A DNA stretch of 64,000 nt from NCBI GenBank assembly GCA_903859155.1, contig CAIOLO010000100.1, positions 31,317 to 95,316 of the forward strand, written 5' to 3'. Every line of letters begins with the position of its first letter. Positions within the stretch are counted from its first letter, which is position 1. The notes beneath the pieces are model-generated. The model did no database searches. It was not told the origin of the DNA and worked only from the letters and a program-made list of their open reading frames with translations. Positions 9,031 through 17,268 of the stretch are shown in pieces. Both the position numbers and the translations under genes were made by a program. Origin of the DNA: an uncultured beta proteobacterium (GTDB taxonomy: Bacteria > Pseudomonadota > Gammaproteobacteria > Burkholderiales > SG8-39).

Positions 9031-9735
9031 TCACCCGCGCGGCGTGCACTTCGCCTGGAAATTCTCCAGGCGAAAGTACTCCTCCGGCGTATCCACCAAC
9101 GCCTGGCGCCTGGCCGATTCGGCCGCGCCGCGCTCAAGATAGGGTTGCAAAATGGCCGCGGCGCGCTGCCGGATGCTGGTCTCGCCGGCCTCGGCGCTGT
9201 CGAAATACTGAATCCGATCGCCCAGTTGCTCGCGCAGCTCGTCGCGCACCTCCAGCGCCATCTGGTCCAGATATTTCTGGTAGACGCTGATGTGCTTTTT
9301 TTCGTGGTCCATGGTGATGTCGAATTCGCAGCTGCCGGCCGGATGCTCGCGGGCGACGTAGAGCGTGGTGGGCTTGAAGGCGAGCGTGAGCTTGAGCGAA
9401 GGCCGCATGCAATAACGGCCCGAGAGCGGCTTGACGATGCCCGGGGCGGTAAATTCGACCGCCCCGGTGAGCTTTGTCTCCACCAGGCCCAGTACCATGC
9501 GGCCCGCGGTGGCCGCACCGCCGGCCCCCAGTTGCTCGATGGAACGGCTGAAGTCCGGCTGGACCTCGATGTCTTCGGCGACGACTTCCACTTTGGCAGA
9601 CGGCAGCCGCTTCTCGCAGACGCCCTCGAACGCACTGATGTAATCACAACTGCCCAGCGGCAGGGCCAGCGCGACAATGATCGAGCGCGAAAGAATATTG
9701 CGGTACCGGGATAGAGCGTGCATAGCACCGATCAT
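9031..9735 (-). CDS. Putative lipoprotein with an HExxH motif
   Basis: The 234-residue product has a short hydrophobic N-terminus ending LPLGSC, a plausible lipobox with the acylated Cys near residue 30. The mature part carries MDHEKKHISVYQ near residue 145, an HExxH zincin-type motif, in a context (cross-strand FDITMDHEKKH) that resembles secreted DUF922-type proteins. It could be a membrane-anchored metalloprotease, but the third ligand is not obvious and the motif could be fortuitous. The gene lies between the MoxR operon and murI, with 24 bases to murI on the same strand, so co-transcription with murI is possible. Function unknown. Confidence 0.65.
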   Translation of the reverse strand: MIGAMHALSRYRNILSRSIIVALALPLGSCDYISAFEGVCEKRLPSAKVEVVAEDIEVQPDFSRSIEQLGAGGAATAGRMVLGLVETKLTGAVEFTAPGIVKPLSGRYCMRPSLKLTLAFKPTTLYVAREHPAGSCEFDITMDHEKKHISVYQKYLDQMALEVRDELREQLGDRIQYFDSAEAGETSIRQRAAAILQPYLERGAAESARRQALVDTPEEYFRLENFQAKCTPRG

Positions 9736-9759
9736 AGAGGGAATTACCCCGGCCTGTCC

Positions 9760-10584
9760 TCAGGGCAACCGCTTCACGCTGACCTGACAACCCCACAGCT
9801 TGGTCATGACGGGCATGACATCGAGCGTGGCGCCGCTGGTCCAGAAGCGCTCGGTTCCGGGTGCGTCGCCCGCGCGCAGCAGGCCCGCCGATTCCAGGCG
9901 GCGGCGCAATTCGCGCGCCACGGCATGCGCCGGGTCGATCACCGCAACATCCGGTCCCGCCGCGGCACGAATGACACTCAGCAGAAACGGGTAATGGGTA
10001 CACCCCAGAACGATGGTGTCGGCCCCTTGCGCGAGCAGCGGCTCGAGGTAAGCCGCAACCATGGCCTGCGTGGCAGCACCATGCAGATCGCCTTTTTCCA
10101 CCTGCTCCACCAGTCCCGGGCAGGCCTGCGCCAGGATGCGCACCCCCTGGCCGTGCCTCTCGGCCAGGCGCGAAAAGTTCTCACTGGCCAGCGTCTGGCT
10201 GGTGGCCAGGATGCCGATGACCCCGGAGCGCGACTGTGCGGCGGCGGGCTTGACGGCCGGTTCAATGGCAATCATCGGCACCGCATAGCGCGAGCGCAGC
10301 GATTGAATCGCCACCGCGGTCGCGGTATTGCACGCCACCACGATGGCCTTGATCTGCTGGCCGAGAAAAAACTCCACGATGGCCTGCGCGCGCTCGAGAA
10401 TGAATTGCGCAGGCCGCTCGCCGTAGGGTGCCGCGCCGGAATCGGCGACATAGAGCAGATGCTCGGCAGGCAGGGCGGTGCGCACCTCGCGCAGCACGGA
10501 AAGCCCGCCGACCCCGGAATCGAATACGCCTACGCCGGCATCAGCCATTGACACAAGCGGGCCTTTGTCATTTTGGTTCGCCAA
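9760..10584 (-). CDS. murI: Glutamate racemase
   Basis: The enzyme interconverts L- and D-glutamate for peptidoglycan. The 274-residue sequence shows VGVFDSGVGGLSVL with the substrate-binding Asp-Ser, the first catalytic Cys in VACNTATA and the second in LGCTHYPF. The start at 10584 gives 12 residues before VGVFDSG; an internal ATG at 10548 would give a more typical N-terminus, and which is used cannot be decided. It stands in the same direction as the HExxH lipoprotein gene downstream. Confidence 0.95.
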   Translation of the reverse strand: MANQNDKGPLVSMADAGVGVFDSGVGGLSVLREVRTALPAEHLLYVADSGAAPYGERPAQFILERAQAIVEFFLGQQIKAIVVACNTATAVAIQSLRSRYAVPMIAIEPAVKPAAAQSRSGVIGILATSQTLASENFSRLAERHGQGVRILAQACPGLVEQVEKGDLHGAATQAMVAAYLEPLLAQGADTIVLGCTHYPFLLSVIRAAAGPDVAVIDPAHAVARELRRRLESAGLLRAGDAPGTERFWTSGATLDVMPVMTKLWGCQVSVKRLP

Positions 10585-10720
10585 TGCAGCAGTCTATCAG
10601 AGTAAAAAGTTTAACTTATTTTAGACATTGACAAGCATTGGCGTGCCATTTAAGCCATTTCAAAATCAGATTTGACAACCGTGGTGAGCCTGCTGCATGC
10701 CACTGACGCCCCGGAATGGA

Positions 10721-12247
10721 TCAGGTCAGGCACCACAGTCCGTCGGGCGTGCGGTCGACGGCGCGCTGTTCGCGCATCACATCCAGCTCCAGGGTCAGCG
10801 CGCGGCCATCGGTGGTGCCGGCAGCCTCCATGAGCTGGTAGAAGTGCTTCGGGCCGGAGGCCAGCGCTTCCCGCAACGATTGCCTGGTTGCCGCGGGTTT
10901 GAGCTTCGGCGCAAAGGAGAGCAGGCTTTCGATTTTCGGCGCGGCATTGAAGGGCGCGGTGAAGTCGTAGCCCACTTTGGCCATCTTGCCCTCGGCGTCG
11001 TTGGTGGGGTCCATGGTCAGCGCAAAATGCCCGCCCTCGACCATGATGTCGCGGTCGGCGCGAAAGCGCGTGCATTGCGCCCAATCCATGGCCTCGCCGG
11101 AGTGCACGTCGACGTCCGGATCGACGACGGTGATCACCCGCATCAGCGGCATCTTGAACAAGGCCGCGATCGCGCGGCGCGCATCGCCGGCCGCTTTCTG
11201 TTTCAGCGCGACCTTGCACACATGCGCGCCGGTGGCACTCTCGGGGCAATACACGTCGGTGATATCCAGCCCCTCCTGCTTGAGGATCTGCCACACCCGC
11301 GCCTCGGAGCCAAGGCCCGCAACCAGGGAGGCGTCATTGCGCCGGATTTCCGGCCCGCCGTGCAAGACCGTGTGGTGGAGCATGTCGCTGCGTCGCGTGA
11401 TGGCGGTGACGTGGAACACCGGGTCCATGTGCATCGGGCCGTAATACCCATAGAGCTCGCCGTACGGACCTTCTTTTTCGGCGTAACCCAGTTCGTCCAG
11501 GTAGCCCTCCAGCACCATTTCCGCATCGGCCGGCACCGGAATGTTGTTGGTGATGCCACGCACCATGGGCAGGGTCTCGCCGCGCAGCGCGGCCACCAGC
11601 GCGAATTCGTCAGTCGGTATCCTGATGGAGGCGGACATGAAATCCAGCGGGTGCGCACCGATCACGAAACTCACGGGGAGCCGTTCCTTCCTTGCCACGG
11701 CGGCAAGATAGATGCGCTTCAGGTCAGACAGCTGCGTGATGTTGCAGCGCAACTCCTTTTTGCTTCGCAACATCAGGCGGCGACAGCCGACATTGGGTTT
11801 GCCGTCGGCAGGATCGACGGTGTAGTCCATGGCCGCGGAGATATAGGGCGCGCCATCGAGCTGATGCTGCAGGTAGAACGGCAGCTGGGTGAGGTCGATG
11901 TCATCGCCCTTCAACACCACCTGATGCACCGGGGCTTCGGCGGAGGCGACTTCGGCAACTTTCTGCGGGGTCTGCAGGCGGCGCATGAACTCGGGCAGCA
12001 CTTTCTTCGGGTCATCCAGCCCGAAAGCCGCCGCCAGGCGGCGGCGGTTGCCGATGAAACCGGCGAAGATCTCGTAGTGCTGCGGTCCGGCATTCTTGAA
12101 CAGCACCGCCTTGGGGGAGTTCTCGATGAGAGCAGTGAGATCGGTCATCGCCAGCGCTTGGTCGTGCACCTCGAGCTCGCCGATGCGCGCGAGCTGGTCC
12201 ATGAAAGTGCGCAGGCGGAATTTGTTGTAATCGAAGCTGGTGCTCAT
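10721..12247 (-). CDS. UbiD-family prenylated-FMN decarboxylase (copy 1)
   Basis: The 508-residue protein has UbiD landmarks: RKELRCNITQ in the middle, LEGYLDELGYAEKEGPYGELYGYYGP carrying the Glu that works with prenylated FMN (given here in two pieces, LEGYLDELG and EGPYGELYGYYG), and VVDPDVDVHS near residue 390. Such enzymes reversibly decarboxylate aromatic or unsaturated acids. The ATG at 12247 is chosen because AAAAAGG lies just upstream; a longer frame lacks a ribosome site. It follows the CocE-like hydrolase on the same strand (90-base gap). No UbiX flavin prenyltransferase lies in the window, so the cofactor must be made elsewhere. Confidence 0.88.
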   Translation of the reverse strand: MSTSFDYNKFRLRTFMDQLARIGELEVHDQALAMTDLTALIENSPKAVLFKNAGPQHYEIFAGFIGNRRRLAAAFGLDDPKKVLPEFMRRLQTPQKVAEVASAEAPVHQVVLKGDDIDLTQLPFYLQHQLDGAPYISAAMDYTVDPADGKPNVGCRRLMLRSKKELRCNITQLSDLKRIYLAAVARKERLPVSFVIGAHPLDFMSASIRIPTDEFALVAALRGETLPMVRGITNNIPVPADAEMVLEGYLDELGYAEKEGPYGELYGYYGPMHMDPVFHVTAITRRSDMLHHTVLHGGPEIRRNDASLVAGLGSEARVWQILKQEGLDITDVYCPESATGAHVCKVALKQKAAGDARRAIAALFKMPLMRVITVVDPDVDVHSGEAMDWAQCTRFRADRDIMVEGGHFALTMDPTNDAEGKMAKVGYDFTAPFNAAPKIESLLSFAPKLKPAATRQSLREALASGPKHFYQLMEAAGTTDGRALTLELDVMREQRAVDRTPDGLWCLT

Positions 12248-12337
12248 GCGTGCCTTTTTTTCTGTCTGATGAATGAATTTGCCGGTGCCGAGTACTTGTC
12301 GCGCCGGCGCATCCACGCCTTGGCATGGATTGTACGT

Positions 12338-14071
12338 TCAGCCTTTTGCCAGGGGCGGAAGTTTGCCTCCTGAAATAAAGCTGCCGATGCGGTTGCCGCG
12401 GGTGACCGGCAACAGCAGATGCGATGGATGCGCGGCATCGTGATGCACGCTCACGTGCGAGGCGCGCGGGCGCGTGATCGAACCCTGCGCCAGCCGGTGC
12501 AGGAACACCTCGGTGGGATCGTCGTCGGCGCAGCGTACGCGCACCGCCAGGCGCTCCCCGGGATGCAACAGGATGCCATAGGGCCGCAGTTCAATGTCGA
12601 ACTCGTAGATCTCATCGGGGGTGAGCGGTTCGCGCGCCACGTGCGTGTGCACCGGCTGCCAGGGTCTGGAGCGCTCCGTGTCCAGGGCACGCTGCGAGCC
12701 GCGCAGCCAGCCGCGCGTGAGCAGCACCTCGCGCCCGGATGTATCGATATGCCACAGGCTCACGAACCACAGCACCTCGTTATCGGTGGTGGAACCGTAC
12801 AGTTTCAGCGCGATCGGACCGCAGATCTCGGTGGCCTCCACCATGGCCGGCGTCGCAAAACGCGCACCGCCATGGCTGAAGGGAGAATCCTCGAATGTGG
12901 TGGCGCCCTCGTTGGGCCAGAATTCGTGCTCCGAGAGCAGGCCGCCCGCGTGCAGGTAGAAAGGCGTCCAGCGCGTACCGGGAATCGGCCATTCCTGCGC
13001 GGACTTCCATTCGTTGGCGCCGACGATGAACACGTTCACCGGCGCCTCGTCCATCATCCCGGTGTCGTTGTCCTTCAGCCAGTGGTCGAACCAGCGCAGC
13101 GACTCGTAGTCGTACTGGTACAGCGGACGGTCCAGATAGATGGGCGGTCCGATGGTGAGCTTGCGCGGGCCGCGCCACTGATCGTAGGCACGCATGTCCC
13201 CGGCCAGATGCAGGCCGAAATTGCCCCAGTCGGCGCCGAAATAGCCGGGGATGGCATCGCTCTTGGAAAAATCCACGGCACCCGCGGCGTGGTAGTCGTC
13301 GTACAGCGGGTGCAGCAGGAATTCGACGATCAGCGGGTTCACACCCGCTTCCGGATTGCGAAGTGCCTGGCTGAGCGCCGGCACCGAGGTCAGTTCCTGG
13401 TCGGCGAGCAGGCGCTTGACCGCGTCGCCATAGGCCGCGGCGCCCATTGCTTCGCGCGCCCGGTTGCCGAACTTGAATGGCCCGGCATAACCCTGCAGCC
13501 AGTAAGTGGTGAAGCCGTGGGCAAGTATGCCGCCGCGGTAGTAGGCGTCGCGGTAGCCGTCGCTCCACCCGTACATCGCAAAAATGGCCTTCAAGCTGGG
13601 CGGGCGCAGCACCGCGGCGCGCTTTTGCACCACTGAAAAATAGGAAACGCCGTTCATGGCCACGCGACCGCTGCTCCAGGGCCGCGCCGCCAGCCACTCG
13701 ATGGTGTCGGCGATGTCCTGGATGGAATCATGGTCCGGGTTGAGATTGCCGAAATCCCCTCCCGCTCCCCAGGTGCCGCGCATGTTGGCGATCACGAAAA
13801 CGTAGCCACGGCGCACGTAGAAATTGAAATCACCCACTTCGAGCAGGCCGCGATTGAACTGATTGCCCGGAAAGCCCTGCGGCACCATCTCCATGCCCTG
13901 CTCCACCCGGTTGTAGGGGCTCATGGTGAGCAGCACCGGGAACTTGCCCGGCGCGTCGGGGCGGAAAATGTCGGCGACGATGCTGATGCCATTGCCCACC
14001 GGCACGCGCACGTCACGCTCGATGGTGACGCCGTATTGACGGGGAGAGGTGCGCCATTTCTGGGAAATCAT
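12338..14071 (-). CDS. CocE/NonD-family hydrolase
   Basis: The 577-residue alpha/beta hydrolase has the N-terminal VPVGNGISIVADIFRP and VLLTMSPYNR of the X-Pro dipeptidyl-peptidase S15/CocE family. The nucleophile elbow is replaced by NGVSYFSVVQ, where GxSYxG is usual; a lid and a C-terminal jelly-roll domain (SHVSVHHDAAHPSHLLLPV) follow. The start at 14071 has AGGAG six bases upstream. A terminator-like hairpin precedes the ribosome site. With UbiD downstream it probably forms a two-gene unit for ester or amide hydrolysis and then decarboxylation; the substrate is unknown. Confidence 0.85.
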   Translation of the reverse strand: MISQKWRTSPRQYGVTIERDVRVPVGNGISIVADIFRPDAPGKFPVLLTMSPYNRVEQGMEMVPQGFPGNQFNRGLLEVGDFNFYVRRGYVFVIANMRGTWGAGGDFGNLNPDHDSIQDIADTIEWLAARPWSSGRVAMNGVSYFSVVQKRAAVLRPPSLKAIFAMYGWSDGYRDAYYRGGILAHGFTTYWLQGYAGPFKFGNRAREAMGAAAYGDAVKRLLADQELTSVPALSQALRNPEAGVNPLIVEFLLHPLYDDYHAAGAVDFSKSDAIPGYFGADWGNFGLHLAGDMRAYDQWRGPRKLTIGPPIYLDRPLYQYDYESLRWFDHWLKDNDTGMMDEAPVNVFIVGANEWKSAQEWPIPGTRWTPFYLHAGGLLSEHEFWPNEGATTFEDSPFSHGGARFATPAMVEATEICGPIALKLYGSTTDNEVLWFVSLWHIDTSGREVLLTRGWLRGSQRALDTERSRPWQPVHTHVAREPLTPDEIYEFDIELRPYGILLHPGERLAVRVRCADDDPTEVFLHRLAQGSITRPRASHVSVHHDAAHPSHLLLPVTRGNRIGSFISGGKLPPLAKG

Positions 14072-14087
14072 GGAAAGCTCCTGGATC

Positions 14088-14117
14088 AAAAAAAATGCAT
14101 CCGGCCTGGGGCCGGAT
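14088..14117 (-). terminator. Terminator-like hairpin in the leader of the CocE-like gene
   Basis: On the minus strand an 8-bp perfect stem (ATCCGGCC / GGCCGGAT, 3-base loop, 14099-14117) is followed after GCA by eight T (14088-14095) and then by the ribosome site of the hydrolase. Its position after the promoter region of a divergent pair suggests attenuation, not termination of an upstream gene. Whether it acts is inference. Confidence 0.6.
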
Positions 14118-14208
14118 TTGCAAAGAAGTGATGATGCGGCAGCGTGCGCGCGGACGCAATAGCCGGAATCCGCCGGCGATGTGACAATGCCGGCTGGGAG
14201 GATGCTCA

Positions 14209-15825
14209 GTGGCCACAGAAGAGTTCGATTACATCATCGTCGGCGCGGGTTCCGCGGGCTGTGTGCTCGCCTGCCGCCTGACGGAAGACCCGGGCGTCAG
14301 CGTACTTTTGCTCGAAGCCGGCGGTCGCGACAGCGATCCGTTGATCCACATACCGCTCGGTGTGGGCAAGATGTGGCAGGAGCGCCGCCACGACTGGGGC
14401 TACGACACCGAACCCGAGCCCATGCTGAATGATCGCAAAATCGAGATGATGCGCGGCAAGGTGCTGGGCGGGTCGTCGTCGATCAACGCCCTCGCGCACA
14501 TCCGCGGCAACCCGGGCGACTACGATCGCTGGTCAAGGAACGGCCTGCCCGACTGGGGATACAAGAACTGCCTGCCTTATTTCAAACGCACCGAATCCTG
14601 GCAGGGCGGCGCGAGCGAACATCGCGGCCACTCGGGGCCGATCACGGTGCGCTACACCAACAACGAGGATCCGATTGTCGATGCGTTCCTCGACGCGGCG
14701 CGCAGCGCCGGCTTTCCTATTACACAGGACATCAGCGGCCCGGATCCGGAAGGTTTCGGACTGGCGCAATCGACCATTCGCAATGGCCGGCGCTGCAGTT
14801 CCGCAGTGGCCTATCTGCGCCCGGCCCTGCGGCGCCGCGGACTCACGCTGCGCATGCACGTCCATGCCACGCGCATCCTCATCGAGGGCAGGCGCGCCAG
14901 CGGCATCGAGTATCTGGAGAACGGACAGACAAAACAGGCGCGCGCCGCCCGCGAAGTGCTGCTCGCAGGCGGCGCCATCAACTCGCCGCAACTCTTGATG
15001 CTCTCGGGCATCGGCGATCCCGAAGCGCTGTTGAAGCAGGGCATCCGCCCTCAGGCCGCCCTGCGCGGCGTCGGCACCAACCTGCAGGATCACTTGTCGG
15101 TTGGCGTCACCTGCTGGCGCAAGGGCGTGAGCCCGCTGCAGCACATGCTGCGCATGGACCGCATCGCGATTGCCATGCTGCAGGCCTGGCTAACCGGCAC
15201 CGGCCCGGCCACGCTGCTGCCCGGAGGCGTCACCGCGCCCGTCAAAAGCCGCGCCGACCTCGACGTGCCGGACATCCAGTTCCTGTTCCGCGGCGCCGCC
15301 GTCGATGCAAGGCCCTGGTGGCCGTTCAAAGGCCCCGACTGGCGCGACGCCATCATGTTGCGACCGGTGCTGCTGCATCCTGAGAGCCGCGGCGCCCTGA
15401 CGCTCGCCTCCCCCGACCCGCTAGCCCACCCGCGCATACAAGCCAACTTTCTTGACGCCGAGTCAGACCGAAACACGCTGATCACCGGCGTGCGCATCGC
15501 CCGCGACGTCCTCAGCCAATCCACCATGAAAGCCTACTGCGGCGAAGAAGCCTCCCCCGGCCCCCAACGCCAGAGCGACGAAGAAATCCTCGCCTACATC
15601 CGCGCCACCGCCCTCACCGCCCATCACCCCATGGGAACGTGCCGCATGGGAGCGGATGACATGGCGGTGGTGGATTCCGAATTGCGGGTACGCGGGGTGG
15701 AAAAGCTGCGCGTGATCGACGCATCGGTGATGCCGGATCTGGTGTGCGGGAATATCAATGCCTGCGTGTTGATGATTGCGGAGCGGGGGGCGGATTTTGT
15801 GCGAAGCAACCGGCTAACCAGCTGA
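14209..15825 (+). CDS. GMC-family FAD oxidoreductase (choline/alcohol dehydrogenase type)
   Basis: The GTG start at 14209 has GGGAGG seven bases upstream and directly precedes the flavin-binding DYIIVGAGSAGCV. The 538-residue protein also has the GMC signature KVLGGSSSINALAHIRG, GGAINSPQLLMLSGIG (second signature) and the C-terminal catalytic HHPMGTCRMG followed by GNINACVLMIAE. It oxidises an alcohol, passing electrons to a quinone or oxygen. It is divergent from the CocE/UbiD pair, which suggests one pathway: alcohol oxidation, ester cleavage and decarboxylation. The exact alcohol is unknown. Confidence 0.92.
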   Translation: MATEEFDYIIVGAGSAGCVLACRLTEDPGVSVLLLEAGGRDSDPLIHIPLGVGKMWQERRHDWGYDTEPEPMLNDRKIEMMRGKVLGGSSSINALAHIRGNPGDYDRWSRNGLPDWGYKNCLPYFKRTESWQGGASEHRGHSGPITVRYTNNEDPIVDAFLDAARSAGFPITQDISGPDPEGFGLAQSTIRNGRRCSSAVAYLRPALRRRGLTLRMHVHATRILIEGRRASGIEYLENGQTKQARAAREVLLAGGAINSPQLLMLSGIGDPEALLKQGIRPQAALRGVGTNLQDHLSVGVTCWRKGVSPLQHMLRMDRIAIAMLQAWLTGTGPATLLPGGVTAPVKSRADLDVPDIQFLFRGAAVDARPWWPFKGPDWRDAIMLRPVLLHPESRGALTLASPDPLAHPRIQANFLDAESDRNTLITGVRIARDVLSQSTMKAYCGEEASPGPQRQSDEEILAYIRATALTAHHPMGTCRMGADDMAVVDSELRVRGVEKLRVIDASVMPDLVCGNINACVLMIAERGADFVRSNRLTS

Positions 15826-15884
15826 TCAATTACTGCGCTAATTCGCAAAAAGAGAATTACCATTTGTAGCAGTCATCTGGCAGG

Positions 15885-15909
15885 AGGTGGTAACGAATTG
15901 TGACCACCC
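15885..15909. repeat. 25-bp imperfect palindrome, copy 1
   Basis: This element differs at three positions from the perfect palindrome at 16942-16966 (arms of 12 around one base, core GGTGGTCACAA / TTGTGACCACC). The two copies bracket the DUF4143 remnant. It follows the GMC stop by about 60 bases. Confidence 0.7.
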
Positions 15910-15931
15910 CACCCTCTGTTTTCACATGCAC

Positions 15932-16008
15932 ATTCCGGATTGAACGCCCTTATATTCCGGATTGGACGGCCGTATAATCCGGATTGGGCGAAGCTATATT
16001 CCGGATTG
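15932..16008. promoter_or_regulatory. Four-copy, 22-bp-spaced operator-like array
   Basis: The core WTCCGGATTG, containing palindromic TCCGGA, occurs at 15932, 15954, 15976 and 15998, each exactly 22 bases from the next, and ends 17 bases before the ATPase start codon. Twenty-two bases is about two helical turns, so all copies face one side of the DNA. This suggests cooperative binding of a regulator. The bound protein is unknown. Confidence 0.7.
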
Positions 16009-16025
16009 GACGAAACTTTCCCAAC

Positions 16026-16381
16026 ATGGCCGCCCCTGCCTCCACCTTGATTCCCCGCCTTGCCGCCCGCCGGGTGACGAAGGCGCTTGCCGACACGCCT
16101 GTGGTCATGGTCACCGGCCCGCGGCAGTCGGGAAAGACCACCCTGGTGCGCAGTCTCATCGGCCCGAAGCGGACCTATTCGAGAACAGCGCCGGTGCAAT
16201 CGTCGGTGTCGAAGTGAAAGCGGCCGCGACCGTCAGCCCTGCGGATTTCAGGGGCTTGCGCAAGCTGGCCGAAGCCGGCGGGGACCAGTTCAAGCTGGGT
16301 GTCGTTCTGTACGATGGGAGCCACGTCGTGCCGTTTGGAGAACGGATGTTTGCCGCACCGGTGCGTTGTCTTTGGGCTTGA
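16026..16381 (+). pseudogene. ATP-binding protein (AAA + DUF4143), internally deleted
   Basis: The frame from ATG 16026 encodes IPRLAARRVTKALAD and Walker A VTGPRQSGKTTLV, the start of a DUF4143-type ATPase. After about 50 codons the sequence jumps to the family's extreme C-terminus (VGVEVKAAATVS, DFRGLRKLAEAGGD, VVLYDGSHVVPFGER) in another frame, ending TGA at 16379-16381. The usual protein is near 400 residues, so roughly 280 codons including Walker B and most of DUF4143 are missing and the frame is lost. The upstream array has outlived the gene. Confidence 0.8.
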
Positions 16382-16391
16382 GCGGGTGCCG

Positions 16392-16672
16392 ACATCATGC
16401 CGTTTGACGCCACAACTCCTCGCAGCCGTCTTCCCTGACCGCGACGAGCGCCGACGCGTAGGCCGTTTGTCCGCCCTCGGTGGCGCTGCTGGTCACGGCA
16501 TAAACTGCACCGGCAAGGAGGAGAGCGCCCGGCCCTTCATCGAGCGAGAGTCCGATCGCGTTCGCCACGACGCCCTGCGGCAGATGCGCCCCGCGCAGCG
16601 GCGAGGGCGGCGGCCAGGGCGGCGCTGCGCAGGCCGCTACCCGCACGCGAGCTCGCGGCACCAGCGCCAGCC
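16392..16672 (-). pseudogene. Mosaic remnant of the M24-like gene at 34469-35512 (copy 1)
   Basis: The minus strand encodes the last ~85 residues of the intact gene (SLDEGPGALLLAGAVYAVTS, EGGQTAYASALVAVRE) with point changes. It then joins directly to segments that in the intact gene lie further upstream (matching 34914-34971 and about 35292-35310). The copy therefore has two internal deletions and is non-functional. A second, cleaner copy is at 17713-18007. Confidence 0.75.
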
Positions 16673-16941
16673 CAAAGGGCCGGTCTCCTGGCCGGCATTG
16701 GCGTTGCGCAGGACACTTGCGGGCCTGCCAAAAACGGCTGAAAAGCCGCGCCAGTACTGGTTCTTCGGCATGCCATCCTGGCCGAACGCCACCCCCAAAC
16801 GCGCCACACTGTCCGCAAAGAGGCAGTCAGCAAGCCATATTCAGCCCGCTCACGCAGCGCGCTTTTTCCCGGTCCACTAGCGCAACGCGGAACGCTTACC
16901 CGACGGTTTCATGTTCCGGCTCACGGCGGTGGAGAAGCAGT
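16673..16941. other. Gene debris with an unidentified coding-like stretch and a repeated 57-bp segment
   Basis: On the minus strand at about 16700-16820 a frame reads LGVAFGQDGMPKNQYW then RGFSAVFGRPASVL, which looks like real protein but which I do not recognise. Positions 16814-16870 repeat, with several mismatches, at 17499-17555; in both copies the minus strand ends a frame with GKKRAA-stop. Both look like 3' ends of lost genes. No intact gene is seen. Confidence 0.4.
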
Positions 16942-16966
16942 AGGTGGTCACAAATTGTGACCACCT
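16942..16966. repeat. 25-bp perfect palindrome, copy 2
   Basis: Twelve-base arms (AGGTGGTCACAA / TTGTGACCACCT) flank a single central A. It lies 95 bases upstream of hicB. The size and symmetry fit a dimeric repressor site; it lacks a T tract, so it is not an intrinsic terminator. Confidence 0.7.
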
Positions 16967-17061
16967 CGCCCAGTTGAACTTTTCCCGCTTGATCCTAAAC
17001 CCGTTGCTTGAAGCACATTTCCCGTAGAATTCCTGCCTGCCCCGGCGGATTGAGGTGCATC

Positions 17062-17268
17062 TTGAAATACACCATCGAACACGAGCGCGAAGATGACGGA
17101 CGTTGGCTTGCCGAAGTGCCCGAACTTCCCGGAGCTCTCGCTTACGGTGCCACTGCCAATGAGGCGATGGCGAACGCCGAAATTCTCGCGCTGCGCGTAA
17201 TTGCCGAGCGCCTGGAGCACAACGAAGCCGGGCCTCAGCCCATCTCGATTGCCATCACCGCTGCATGA
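17062..17268 (+). CDS. hicB: HicB-family antitoxin
   Basis: The 68-residue product, from a TTG start with GAGG six bases upstream, has the partial RNase H fold of HicB: KYTIEHEREDDGRWLAEVPELPG then AYGATANEAMANAE, described here in two parts (the diagnostic GRWLAEVPELPG, then the helix). HicB binds and inactivates the mRNA-cleaving toxin HicA and often represses its own operon. The stop overlaps the hicA start (ATGA). Order is antitoxin first. The antitoxin is intact, while its toxin is frameshifted. Confidence 0.82.
   Translation: MKYTIEHEREDDGRWLAEVPELPGALAYGATANEAMANAEILALRVIAERLEHNEAGPQPISIAITAA

Noticed and set aside
10697..12373. A 558-codon plus-strand frame opposite UbiD copy 1, and similarly 29869-31704 minus opposite UbiD copy 2
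   Set aside because: Both are antisense shadows; the UbiD frames have conserved motifs and ribosome sites.
15932..16008. A CRISPR array
   Set aside because: The 22-bp unit is nearly constant with only 11-12 variable bases, there are four copies, and no cas genes are in the window; it is an operator-type array.
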